Shown: piece by piece, positions 48,320 to 58,989 of the stretch | Numbering within the stretch: the first letter of the stretch is position 1 | How the letters are laid out: each line of letters starts with the position of its first letter | Assembly (NCBI RefSeq): GCF_964656455.1 | Contig: NC_135715.1 | Coordinates: forward strand, 159,370,437 to 159,434,436 | Source: Halichoerus grypus | Lineage: Eukaryota; Chordata; Mammalia; Carnivora; Phocidae | Length of the DNA: 64,000 nt | Direction of reading: 5' to 3' | Position numbers and translations under genes: made by a program | Notes under the pieces: generated by a model | The model's input: the letters and a program-made list of their open reading frames with translations, nothing else | Databases searched by the model: none | Told to the model about the DNA's origin: nothing

Positions 48320-48540
48320 TGCGTAGCACCCCGCTTCAGAGGCCAGATGGTCCCACGTCCCCACTCCACCACTTACCTGGTATACTTGTATGAAACGTGA
48401 TTTGACCTTCAGTGTCCCATTTTCTACATCTGCAAAATGCCAATGGCAATAGTGCCTTCCTCAAGGTATTGAAGAGTTAGCCTATTTGAAGCCTTAAAGC
48501 AATGCTAGGCACTTTCTAAGCAATAAATGTTAGCTATTGT
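48320..48540 (+). mobile_element. MIR
   Basis: CCCACTCCACCACTTACCTG, CATTTTCTACATCTGCAAAA, AGTGCCTTCCTCAAGGTATT, GCTAGGCACTTTCTAAGCAA. Confidence 0.82.
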
Positions 48541-48564
48541 ACTTATTAAAACAGCACTATTGTT

Positions 48565-48735
48565 TTTTGAATTCATGGCACGAATTATATATTATCCAGT
48601 CTTCTCAACAGCTCTATGAGGAGGGTAATGTTATTATATCCCATCTCACAGTTGAGTAAACTGAGGCACAGAGAGTTAATCTGCCTAACAGCTAGTAAGT
48701 CATAGGTAAGACCAATTCCATGTCTGCCTAACTCC
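48565..48735 (-). mobile_element. MIR, inverted
   Basis: TCTTCTCAACAGCTCTATGA, AGTAAACTGAGGCACAGAGA, CTAACAGCTAGTAAGTCATA: antisense MIR just upstream of the candidate exon. Confidence 0.85.
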
Positions 48736-48819
48736 AGATCCTGTGCTTGGGATGTGATGGAACAGGGTGGTGTGGCTGCTAAATGTGGATCTGACCTTCC
48801 AAATTTACTTTTTTCCTAG

Positions 48820-48869
48820 AGCATTCCAGAATCCAGGCTGCTTTCAGGAATATCTCCGTGGATTCTTGG
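48820..48869 (+). other. Candidate 50-bp internal exon
   Basis: A pyrimidine-rich tract ending TTTTTTCCTAG is followed by 50 bp and then GGGTAAGTAG, a near-perfect donor (GT at 48870). All three + strand frames are open across the block, so it could be coding or untranslated. It lies 22 kb downstream of the proposed first exon on the same strand and outside recognised repeats; a MIR ends near 48735. Chance pairs of good sites do occur in introns, and I do not recognise any of the three possible peptides. Confidence 0.3.
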
Positions 48870-49274
48870 GTAAGTAGAGATGTTCCTTCCCTTCTCCATG
48901 TTCTCTCCCATTGCCCATGGCCAGCCGTCCCTGCACCTGCAGCTGACTCCCAGAGGCCTCATCACAGCCTTTGTCAGCCTCTCAGGGTCTCAACCCCTGT
49001 TCTTGTTTATAGGGGTATACACTGAAGTCACTCGTGATGGGGTGCAGGGAAGGGGCAGCGGACCCGAGGCACTCCTCCCTCCCCTGCATCCCCCTTCTCC
49101 ACCTCCATCAGCATTTCTGTGCATTTGTTCAGAGTAGTTTCATGCATGCAAAATACTTCAATATACCAATAGGTATTTTATAGATGCCCTTGTGATGTAG
49201 AAAGGAATCGTTCTTTCTACAGAAAAGAAGAATGATTTCTGGGGCCAGACTGCCTGGCTATCCCTCCTTCCAGT

Positions 49275-49417
49275 GATTCTTTTTTTTTTTTTTTTTTAAA
49301 GATTTTATTTATTTATTTGACAGAGAGAGACACAGTGAGAGAGGGAACACAAGCAGGGGGAGTGGGAGAGGAAGAAGCAGGCTTTCCACAGAGCAGGGAG
49401 CCCGATGCGGGGATTCT
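49275..49417 (-). mobile_element. CAN-SINE, 5' truncated
   Basis: AAAGATTTTATTTATTTATT, GACACAGTGAGAGAGGGAAC and GAGCAGGGAGCCCGATGC on + show a minus-strand SINE lacking its head. GATTCT on both sides may be a short TSD. A (GTT)n stretch follows (49423-49440). Confidence 0.9.
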
Positions 49418-49504
49418 ATTTTTGCTGTTGTTGTTGTTGTTGAAGAACTTGCTCCAGTGACTCTAGAAGTCTGACTTGCAGTCTTTAGTGCTCACTCAGT
49501 GTTG

Positions 49505-49745
49505 AGTGCGAGTGGAAGGGCATAGGCTTTTGAGCCAGACAACCTGGCTTTTTTCCTGCTTCGGCTGCCTAGTAATTATGTGGTATTTGCATGTCACCTG
49601 CTTCTCTGAGCCTCAGTTTCCTCCTATCTGAGATGGGGATAATTCTAACCATCTCGCAGAGTTGTTGGAATATTTCTAGCTCATGTATGCAATATGAACT
49701 GTACAAGATAGACATTCAATTAAATGGTAATTATTGTTATCAGTT
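49505..49745 (+). mobile_element. MIR
   Basis: GAGCCAGACAACCTGGCTTT, CTGAGCCTCAGTTTCCTCCT, GATGGGGATAATTCTAACCA, CAGAGTTGTTGGAATATTTC. Confidence 0.85.
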
Positions 49746-50199
49746 ATTAGTATTTGAATGGGTTCATCAAAAGTGTTTGCTGTACAGGAAGCATGTTGTT
49801 ATTTTTGATTCATCATACTTTACCTGAAATATTTTTATTTTTTCCCCCAGTAGTCTTGCTTGTTTAAATTCATTTACTTAGCAAACCATATCTTCATTGT
49901 GAAAAGATCATCACTGGTCTGGACACTGTCAAATGATTGTAAATTCTAAACTGAGGTAGTCCAAATGAATGAGGCCTCATTGCACCAGAATATTTCCATG
50001 AATGTTAAATCTCAACTTCATCTTTTTCTATAACCCTGAAACTTTAGTAGTAACTTTTTTGAAAAGAGCCATTAACATTGGTGGGAGTTGGTAGTTTTCC
50101 ATGAGAGGAATAGAATAATTTTACTTCCTCATATCTGAAATCTGAATCACCATTGAAAACACTTTGTTTATAGCTGTTCAAAGAGAATTAGTATGGAAA
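49746..50199. other. No exon seen
   Basis: Unassigned sequence leading into the minisatellite. Confidence 0.4.
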
Positions 50200-50240
50200 C
50201 TACTGGCTGGATTTCTTCTCTTTCTCTCTTTCTCTCTCTG

Positions 50241-50272
<32 letters not shown>

Positions 50273-50358
50273 CCGCTACTGGCTGGATTCCTTCTCTTTC
50301 TCTGACACACACACACACACACACACACGTGCCCACTACTGGCTGGATTCCTTCTCTT

Positions 50359-50416
<58 letters not shown>

Positions 50417-50451
50417 CCGCTACTGGCTGGATTCCTTCTCTTTCTCTCTCT

Positions 50452-50492
<41 letters not shown>

Positions 50493-50666
50493 CTGCTACT
50501 GGCTGGATCCCTTCTCTTTCTCTGACACACACACACACACACACACAAACATACACACGTGCCCACTACTGGCTGGATTCCTTCTCTTTCTCTCTCTGAC
50601 ACACACACACATACACACACACACACGTGCCCACTACTGGCTGGATTCCTTCTCTTTCTCTCTCTG

Positions 50667-50698
<32 letters not shown>

Positions 50699-50701
50699 CC
50701 G
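50200..50701. repeat. Minisatellite: seven units, each with (AC)n and CACGTG
   Basis: Units begin CTACTGGCTGGATT at 50200, 50276, 50336, 50420, 50496, 50566 and 50634 and are 60-84 bp long. Each has TCCTTCTCTTTCTCT, a variable (AC)n run (some interrupted by AT), then ACACACGTGCCC. Length differences between units come from the AC run and the CT run. CACGTG begins at 50266, 50326, 50410, 50486, 50556, 50624 and 50692. All frames here on both strands (61-132 aa, Thr-His or Cys-Val repeats) are artefacts of the repeat. Confidence 0.98.
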
Positions 50702-51684
50702 CTGCTTAGTTTTTCTTTGGGTTAGGCAACCGAAGAGTTACTATGTAAATTCTGGCAGCCTTCTCTCCATCAGACAAGCAAGGGCACAATCAATTACTGT
50801 TTTCTTGGAACGTACCAAATCATCAGAAACTCTGATTATTCTGCTGGAAGGCAACAAACAGCTTGATGGAAAGATATACCAATTGCAAACAATTCTGATC
50901 AAACTTTTGTCAGGAGAGTGAGATGCCTCCAGCTGTCTGTCACTAATCATATTAGAGGTGGGAAGCAGGAATGTTTTGGCCTGCAAAAGATTACTCTAAT
51001 CGCGTGTCCGAACACTACTTTTACTGGCTGCTTATCCCAGGATGGTGACATTGGACATCCATTCCGTAACTCGCCTTGCCAGTTGGTCGTAGTCTCAAAC
51101 ATATGTCACATGAGCACACTTAAGGAATTTTCTAATTACAGTTCAAAGGCTTTTCTTTTATCTTTTTATGCTCGCTCTGCACACATCACTGATTGAAATG
51201 ATTTCTCCCTCAGCATAATCCTTTTGCCAGCAGTTACAAAAGAGTAGGGAGATGGCAAATGAAACCCACAATAACTGAAGAGGTGTCCGAATTCAGTTAG
51301 GAAAAGGCCTCTCCCATGTGGACGCATAAGCCCTATAAATCCACTTTAATTGTGAGCTTGTGGTTCTTATCTGGTCATGTTTATTTTGGATGCAAGTGCC
51401 AAAGCTGGATACAGACCAGAACTCCAGATCTTTGAGCTCTGATGACTAATTTGGGTATGCATTGAATCCCTTAATTCATTTCTTAATTAGTTCTCCCAGA
51501 GTTAGAGTTGCTTGGTTACAATCATTTTCACAACATTTTCATAAATCAAAACAAATGTACATCGATTTTTTTTCCCTTCCTCTTGGTTCACACTTTTTGC
51601 TCTGGTTTTAAGGCACTGTTCTTGCTGTTATCAGAATAATAACAATGCCAACAGTGACAACAACAAAACCAATATGTTGCCAGG
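50702..51684. other. Repeat-free unique block
   Basis: Nearly 1 kb without recognisable repeats. Contains AATCAATTACTG and CTAATCATATTAGAGG motifs of homeodomain type. No coding frame of note (120-aa and 92-aa frames start in the minisatellite or lack features). Confidence 0.35.
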
Positions 51685-51925
51685 CAATGTGGTAGAGTAG
51701 GACTGAGACACCAGGAAGCTGGGGTTTGGTACCTAACTTGACTACTTAACTGCCATGGACCTTGGTCAAGTTACTTTTCTCTCTGTACCTCAATTTCCTT
51801 TTGTAACTGGGGAGAATAATAGTACCTACCTTGAGGACTGTTTTGAGGATGAAAATAGCATTGCATATATGAACTAATATGCAGAAAGTACCTGGCACTA
51901 TAATAAATGTTCGTTACCATGTTCA
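51685..51925 (+). mobile_element. MIR
   Basis: AATGTGGTAGAGTAGGACTG, CTTGACTACTTAACTGCCAT, CTGTACCTCAATTTCCTTTT, AATAATAGTACCTACCTTGA, AAGTACCTGGCACTATAATA. 51926-52511 is unassigned. Confidence 0.85.
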
Positions 51926-52511
51926 TTATCAGTAAGACAATGGGAGACTGATGAACAGGCCAATTTTGCTGGTGCCACAATATTGTCATCTAAGTATATC
52001 CCATTTATTCAGTCCATTTGGAGATCATTCATGGTTGTTATGAAACATCGGAGACTCTAAAGTTGGAATTAATCTCTTATTTGTATTTGTATTCCTCAAT
52101 TTGACTACAGAATTAACATTTTTGGCTTTTCATGCTTGATCAATATGAGTGTTAACTTGAACCCTTTTTGGTGCAAAATTCCTTTAAAATTTGAATGAAC
52201 ATTTTGTAGATACAGTGTTGGCCCTCATTAATAGGAAAATTGTGATTACAATATGTACAAAATATATATGTGGGGAGGGAGCTTGAAAGAATTGGCTTCA
52301 ATAAATTCACTGGAAAATTTCAAACTATTTTTAACAGAGTTAAATGTATTTAATATCTTAGTTCAAACTTAATGAATGTGCACAAGTGAAAATCCAGGGA
52401 AAGATAAATCTAGTAATTTAATGAGCTTTCATCATGGATGCAGAAGAGCTAGTTAATATTAAAATTGATTGCCAAGAGATGCACCAAAATTATCTTCCCT
52501 TAGGTATATTT

Positions 52512-52771
52512 TGTTTTTTAGTTTTGTTTTTATTTTTTGTTTTTTTTTAAGATTTTATTTATTTATTTGACAGACACAGCGAGAGAGGGAGCACAAGCAG
52601 GGGGAGTGGGAGAGGGAGAAGCAGGCCTCCTGCTGAGCAGGGAGCCCGATGTGCTCGATCCCAGGACCCTGGGACCATGACCTGAGCCGAAGGTGACCTC
52701 AGACGCTTAACGTCATGACCTCAGACGCTTAACGACTGAGCCACCCAGGCGCCCCTGTTTTTTAGTTTTTG
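52512..52771 (-). mobile_element. CAN-SINE with internal 22-bp duplication and TSD
   Basis: Element about 52527-52755; TGTTTTTTAGTTTTG flanks it on both sides (52512-52526; from 52756). Within the head, TGACCTCAGACGCTTAACGT.. is repeated (52694-52715, 52716-52734), lengthening the tRNA-derived part. Confidence 0.93.
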
Positions 52772-53300
52772 TTTGTAATCTGTAGTGATCTCTATTTTGT
52801 TTTCTTTTTTTAAAAAAATATAAGTTTCAAAAAAATAAAATAAATGTAAGTTTCAGGTGTACAGTTTTATAATTTGACATGTGTATACACTACAGAGTGA
52901 CCACCGCACGTCTAGTTACCATCCGTCATGATACAGTTGACCCCCACCATCCATTTCACACCCCCCAACCCTCTTCCCCTCTGGTAACTACTTGTCTGTT
53001 CTCTGTATCTGTGAGGTTGTTTTTGGTTTGTTCTGTTTATTCTGCTTTGTCTTTTTAGATTCCACATAGGAGTGAAGTCATATGATATTCATCCTTCTCC
53101 ATCTGACTCATTTTGCTTAGCATAATACCTTCAGGGTCCATCCAGGGTCTTGCACATGGCAAGATTTCATTCCTTTTGATGGCTGAGTAGCATTCCATTA
53201 TGTAAACAGACCACATCTTCTTTATCCAGTCATCTATTCACGGACACACAAGTTGTTTCCGTATCTTGGTGACTGTAAATAACATTGCAGTGAACATAGG

Positions 53301-53433
53301 GAAGAACTTTTTTTGAGGAAAAAATTAAATAGAACTACCATACGACCCAGCTATTCCATTTCTAGGTATCCAAAGAATACAAAAATACTAATTTGAAAAG
53401 ATAATATGCACTTTATGTTCGCTGCAGTGTTCT
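53301..53433 (+). mobile_element. Sense-oriented L1 block within the antisense L1
   Basis: AAATAGAACTACCATACGAC, CAGCTATTCCATTTCTAGGT and TGTTCGCTGCAGTGTTC are L1 ORF2 in the + direction, while both flanks are antisense. It occupies exactly the place where its own reverse complement is expected, so it is an in-place inversion of about 0.13 kb, with about 15 bp of the neighbouring L1 sequence present twice. Confidence 0.8.
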
Positions 53434-53695
53434 TTGAGGAACCTCCATATTGTCTTCCATAGTGGCTGCAAATTTACATTCCCACCAGCAGTGCACAAGG
53501 GTTTTCTTTTCTCTACGTCCTCTCCAATGCTTATTATTTTTTGTCTTTTTGATAATCAGTAGTCTAACAAGTGTTAGGTGATATCTCATTGTGGTTTTGA
53601 AATGCATTTACCTGATAATTAGTGATATCGAGCATCTTTTCATGCACCTGTTGGCTATGTGTTATGTCTTTTTTGGAGAAATCTCTATTCAGATC

Positions 53696-53809
53696 CTATG
53701 CCTTTTTTTTTTTTTTTTTTGGTTCAAAGAACTTTAATAAATCTTGTTGATGTGCTTAGAACAAAATTCCATTAAGAACAGTCTTCTTGGTCATGTTCAC
53801 TTCTATGCC
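53696..53809 (-). pseudogene. Short 3' retrocopy of an unidentified mRNA
   Basis: About 100 bp inserted into the L1: on the minus strand an ATTAAA signal lies about 13 nt before a poly(A) of about 19. CTATGCC (53696-53702, 53803-53809) with one more partly matching base forms the TSD. The retained part is not a SINE or L1 that I recognise. An in-frame stop precedes the 3' UTR-like part, but the source gene cannot be named. Confidence 0.55.
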
Positions 53810-54432
53810 CATTTTTTAATTGAGTTGTTTGGTTTTTTGTTGTTGAGTTATATGAATCCTTTATGTATTTTGGCTGTTAACCCCTTTTGGATATACAGTT
53901 TGCAGATATCTTCTCCCATTCTGTATGTTGCCTTTTCATTTTGACAGTGGTCTCCTTTGCTGTGTAGAAGCTTTTTACTTTGATGTAGTCCCATTTATTT
54001 TTGTCTTTGTTTCCATTGCCTTTGGAGTCAAGTCCACAAAGATGTCACTACTACCAATGTCAAGGAGCTTACCACCTATGTTTTCTTTTAGGAATTTTAT
54101 GGTTTTAGGTATTATGTTCAAATCTTTCATCCATTTTGAATTAATTTGTGTGTATGGTTTAAGATAGTCATCTAGTTTCACTCTTTTGAATGTGGCTGTC
54201 CAGTTTTCCCAAAACCATTTATTGAAGAGACTGTCCTTTCTCCATTGTATGTTCTTGGCTCCTTTGTCATAAACGAATTGTCCATACATGTGTAGGTTTA
54301 TTTCTGGGCTCTCAGTTTTGTCCCATTGATCTGTCTGTCTGTTTTTGTACCAGTACTATACTGTTTTGATTACTGTAGCTTTGTAGCATAGTTTGAAATC
54401 AGGGGCCATGATTAGTTGTTTTTTTTTTTTTA

Positions 54433-55255
54433 AATTATGCTAGGACCCAGCAGTTCCACTTTGTGCACAGATGCACATGCATATGCGTATGTATTCTAGA
54501 GAAATGTATACCCATGTGCACCCAGGGACAGGTGTGAAATGTTCTTAGTAGCAGTGTTTGTATTCATCTTAAATAAGAACCATCCAAGGGGTGCCTGGGT
54601 GTCTCAGTCGTTAAGCGTCTGCCTTCAGCTCAGGTCATGATCCCAGGGTTCTGGATTAAGCCCTGCGTCGGGCTCCCTGCTCGCAGGGAAGCCTGCTTCG
54701 CCCTCTCCCACTCCCCCCTTGTGTTCCCTGTCTTGCTGTCTCTCTCTCTGTCAAAAAATAATTAAAAAAAATAAGAACCATCCAAAATATCTATCAGTAG
54801 CAGAATGGCTGAATAAATCGTGATGTAATAGTAAGATGGACTACTACACATCAATGAAAAAGAATGAACTAGAGCTACACACAATAACACAGGTGTATCT
54901 TACAGACAGGATATTCAAAGGAAGACACAAAAGAATATATAACAATCTTATTCTATTTATATGAAGTGTGAAAACAGACAAAACCACACTCTGTTGCTAA
55001 GGGGGGGCATACATAAGTGGCTCAAGCTATAAAGAAAAACAAGGAATTTATTACTGAAAGAATTAGTTTAGTGGCTACCTCTTAGGAGAGGGTGTGCTGG
55101 GGAAGAGAAAGGACCTGGAGGGTTTGTGGGGGTGCTGGCACTGGTCCTGTTTTTTGACTGGTTGGGTAGTTACATGGACAATATGCAGCACATTGCATCA
55201 AACATTAATGTTTTATATGCTTTTCTGGCTGAATTATAGTTCATAATTTTTAAAG
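54433..55255 (+). mobile_element. Old L1 fragment, sense, 3' region
   Basis: ATGCTAGGACCCAGCAGTTC, TCTATCAGTAGCAGAATGGC, TACTACACATCAATGAAAAA, ATGAACTAGAGCTACACACA and GGAGAGGGTGTGCTGGGGA follow L1M order. Split by the CAN-SINE at 54588. It is a different, older copy than its antisense neighbour. Confidence 0.8.
54571..54785 (+). mobile_element. CAN-SINE with exact 17-bp TSD
   Basis: Element 54588-54768; AAATAAGAACCATCCAA at 54571-54587 and 54769-54785. Confidence 0.97.
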
Positions 55256-56323
55256 TTTTTAAAATGCAAAATAACTTTCTTTGTGGCCTGGGTTGGTTTG
55301 TCCTTGCCCTCCATAGTTTTAGGCCTGGAGATTCCTGTAATTGTAAGATGCTCTGGAAGTAAACTGTCCCCTTGTTGCATGGCAAAGTGGCCTCCAAAGT
55401 GGGATATGCACCCTGGGGAGTTCTTGAGAAAATTCATTTGGGTGGAAAAGAAATTGATTGGAACTTGCATTTACATTCATTTTATTTTCATCAAACGTTG
55501 TGATAACTGCTGGTGATTATACTGGCGTAATCCCTGGGTGCACATGTCGGGGGATCATTTATCACCTGGAGAGAGGGAGGCGAGGCCAGGCCCGTCACAG
55601 TGGCTTCCCCACTACTTCCTCCACTTAGGTTGTTCCGTGAAATATATTGTGCCTCATTAACTGGATTTACAAATTTTATATTTTAGTTTTAGCAAACCGT
55701 CACAAACTAACAGAATCTTTAAAAGACTCTGTAAAGAATTTCCATAACTGGAAGAGAATTTTCATATTGCAAGCCACAAGAAAAGGGCAGAGTTTAGCAC
55801 AAACTCCTTGTCAGCCACATTATGAAGTAATGACCGTGACCGTCGAATCAGATCTTGCAAGAAGCTGACCACGAAAATTCTAAATTATCTGGGAGACCTA
55901 TGGACTTATGTCCACTGTGGTTAATTAGTCCTTAACCTTGTCCTTTGTGTATTTGCCTTGAGATAGTCATGATTAGCAAAATCTGTCCTTCTTTTCAATT
56001 TTGTTCATGTTCTTTAAAGTATATAACATGTTAATATAATAATATATGTATATGAATTGTAAATAAACAACCGCACATGTTTGGGGATACATGTTGAAAA
56101 CATCTTGAACACAACTGCCATGTAGCTCAAAGGGTGCTACTCCCTGCTAATAGTTAAAATATGTAGAAGATGGTAAACTTGCTACCCATATCAAAAGGAG
56201 GCACCTCTCAGCCCTAATGTTTTTTTATTGGCAAATACCAACACTAAGGCAATAGCTTCTATATTTTACTTTATTAAAACTTTTCTCAAGCCTGTGTTGG
56301 AGTTGGAGTAGGAGTGATGAAAA

Positions 56324-56324
<1 letters not shown>
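55256..56324. other. No exon seen
   Basis: Unassigned; opposing frames at 55170-55516 unrecognised. Confidence 0.4.

Positions 56325-56360
<36 letters not shown>
56325..56360. repeat. (AC)18 microsatellite
   Basis: Eighteen uninterrupted AC dinucleotides. Confidence 0.97.
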
Positions 56361-56362
<2 letters not shown>

Positions 56363-56499
56363 AGAATAGTTCTGTTTTTCTGTTTTGTTTGTATTCTCTG
56401 TACAAACATGTCCTTTTAATTAAGGATTTTGTGTGCTAAAATAAAAGTTGAATACCATCAGGTCGGCTTTCTCAAAGCAAAAGTAATAGCAGGTAGTAG

Positions 56500-56720
56500 A
56501 TGGCACATGCATCATGGCTTGCAATGGGAAGGGCACTACCAGCAGTCAGTAGACTTGGGTCCTAAGCCTGGTTCTGCCATTTGCCATCAGCCAGGCCACA
56601 GCACACAGGTAATACCCTTTCTGAGCTGCATTGCCTTTTCGCCATTGTGAGGGTGATAAGAGCAACCCTTCTCCAACCCTTACAGGGATCACATAGGAGA
56701 GCGTCTGTAAAATGTAGAGT
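56500..56720 (+). mobile_element. MIR, diverged
   Basis: GGGTCCTAAGCCTGGTTCTG, CCATTTGCCATCAGCC, CACATAGGAGAGCGTCTGTA follow MIR order. Confidence 0.55.
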
Positions 56721-58989
56721 TTCCTACAAATGTGATGAATTACGATCATGTCCCTTATACTTCTCCTTTAGCAAAATGTAACTTTATTAAAGTGCTGATG
56801 TCCTTAACCTACAAGGTTCTTTGAGTGGAAGCTGCAGAAATGGACTGACTAACCTAAACAAACAAACAAAAACCTAATTATTTTCAAATTTTTAATTGGA
56901 TATATCCTGGGCTATCTCCCAGACTTGAAGGAAGGGTGGAGCCATGAAACTACATGAAGCGTTGCGAGCCTGGAAGCTCCGGTGATCACAGCATAGGTTC
57001 TGTGTCCTTCTCTGAGATATTGCTATTAATGTGACCAAGCACTGATGACTTTCAGCCTCTGTGTTTCATGCTTCCAAGTTTGAGGCTCCTGGAAGAGAGA
57101 ATCTAATTCGTCCAACTTAGGTTGATTGACCGCTTTTTACCAGTCAGCCTTGGGTGAGGGGACAGGGTCACCTAGTATGGACAGCATTCCTGGGAGGTCT
57201 GGTACTGCATACCCTGGGCCATTCCAGAAAATCAGGGATCCCGGTGAGCTTCTACCTACAAACTGGTATTAGCGTTTCAATAATTGCTAATGACCCAACT
57301 TTCTTTAGGGAAATTACGTAAAAAGGATCAAGTATAAATATGGAATCAGAAGAGTGATTTCTTCAGTAAATGTCAACACACCTAACTGAGCCTGGGCGGC
57401 TTCTCGTGTTCTTCTTTAGGTGTCCACTGAACTTGAAATCACTTCCATTGATGTGGAAGTTTCTGTGTCGGTGCCAAGGGGCATCCTTTTGCTTAGGCTG
57501 CTTCTCCAGGGTTTGATTCTGGGTCCACGTTTAGCTACTGCTTGACCTCTTGTTAGAAAGAAGGTATTAAATACATAGTATTCCTATTGCTGATATTCCC
57601 TTCACTGACAGCCCGACTTGCCCTAACATTTTATGCCAAAGCAGGAAGATGGGAAGAGAGGTGCACAGAGTCTGCGTACTACAGACAAGTCATCACACTA
57701 TTAAAGGACCGTACCTTTTTTTCTCTTGGGAGCCTCTTAAAGTATATTTGAATATATCACAGCCGTTCCTCACACCAACAGGTATTTGATAAGGACCATT
57801 TGTTCTACTGGGGCTTAGGCAATTATTTGTAATATTTCAAGAATGGAAATGATGAAAATATTTATATGCCTGAAAAAGTGATGACTATCTTCCTAAACCA
57901 GTTAAACATCACTTTCAAATTTAGGCCCTAACAGGTCCTAAATAGAGTATTGTCCCATTTGGATCCTTCGCCGTAAAGCTATAAAGGGTTCCGAAATTCT
58001 TTGTTTTTCAAGTGCATATACATTTGAAATCACCGCGGTTTTTATTGTGAATACACCGGGACATATTCCTTGTACAAAGAAGTTGCTTTCTTAGAGGAAG
58101 CATGCCACTGAAGACGGTGAGAAAGGAATAGCAATCACCATATACTTCGCCTCCATAGTCTCAAGTGCTGAGTTACAGCATAATCTATAGTTCATTCTTT
58201 TTTTTTTTTTTACCAACTCTCAATACATTACCAACCAAGTGCCTCACACTGGTTACAAGGATGATTTATTATTCGTCATATTTTAAGTGCCGAGCCATGA
58301 AATGTGAAACTGGTATTGGCAGCTGTTGTCCGAAGGTTTGCAGGTGTCCTGTCTAATGCTTCGAAAGTCCAGCATTAGCAATAAATCACAGCATACATAA
58401 TTTTTCAATAAAGTAATGGAAAGGATTTTGCATTCTGGTTCGTCTAAGCTTTGGTATTTGGAAGTTACTTACGTGGGAAATTCAAGTCAAGGGGTAAAAC
58501 ATTCTCAGGCTTTAACCCTGGAACCTTGGGCCAGCCATAGTCAATAGCAAAAGCATCTTGGTAGCTTTGTTCTCCTAACCCTGAGATCTCTTGGCTCTGG
58601 GAACTGACAAAGTGCCAAATATAGGCCTAATTGCATTCCTTGTTACTGAGGGAAAAAAATCTCAAAGGAATTTTCCTTTTCTTTTAAAGGGGTACCTTGA
58701 GCATTAACATTTTCTGGAATAGCAAAATTGTTCATAAGACTTTTGCAAAGCTTTCTGAAAAGAGAGCTTGAAGAGGGTTCTGGCAGCCAATTAAGAGGAC
58801 ATGTGTTGCTTACCTAGAGCGAAAAAGAGTTAGGGAGATAAAATCAAAGAAGTAGGAGAGATGCGGCTTTGTCCTCTGTGAGCTTGTGCTCTGATTAACG
58901 AGCTGATGTTCTCTTTTCGTCTTCTTTCTCTGTGGTCTGCTCAAAGATTTAGCAAGACAGTACCTGATATATTCAGCTAGCCCGATAAT
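56721..58989. other. No exon seen
   Basis: More than 2 kb of mostly unique sequence without recognised repeats. Confidence 0.4.

Larger units (their letters stand above)
52820..54425 (-). mobile_element. L1 fossil, antisense, 3' UTR and ORF2
   Basis: AGTTTCAGGTGTACAGTTTT, ATGGCTGAGTAGCATTCCAT, TTGAGGAACCTCCATATTGT, CATCTTTTCATGCACCTGTT, ATCCATTTTGAATTAATTTG, ACCATTTATTGAAGAGACTG and GATTACTGTAGCTTTGTAGC follow antisense L1 order from the 3' UTR into reverse transcriptase. The 104-aa minus frame at 53975-54289 is the best remnant of decayed ORF2 (the segment reading ..TQINSKWMKDLNIIPKTIKF..). Carries an inverted internal block and a small retro-insertion. Confidence 0.9.

Noticed and set aside
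50178..50692. Open frames of 61-132 aa in the minisatellite
   Set aside because: Translations are Thr-His or Cys-Val runs from (AC)n; open on both strands purely because of the repeat.
50200..50701. Possible CRISPR-like array of spaced repeats
   Set aside because: Units are contiguous minisatellite copies with microsatellite interiors in a mammalian genome; there are no unique spacers.
53975..54289. 104-aa minus frame
   Set aside because: Recognisable as decayed L1 ORF2, not a host gene; no intact element.
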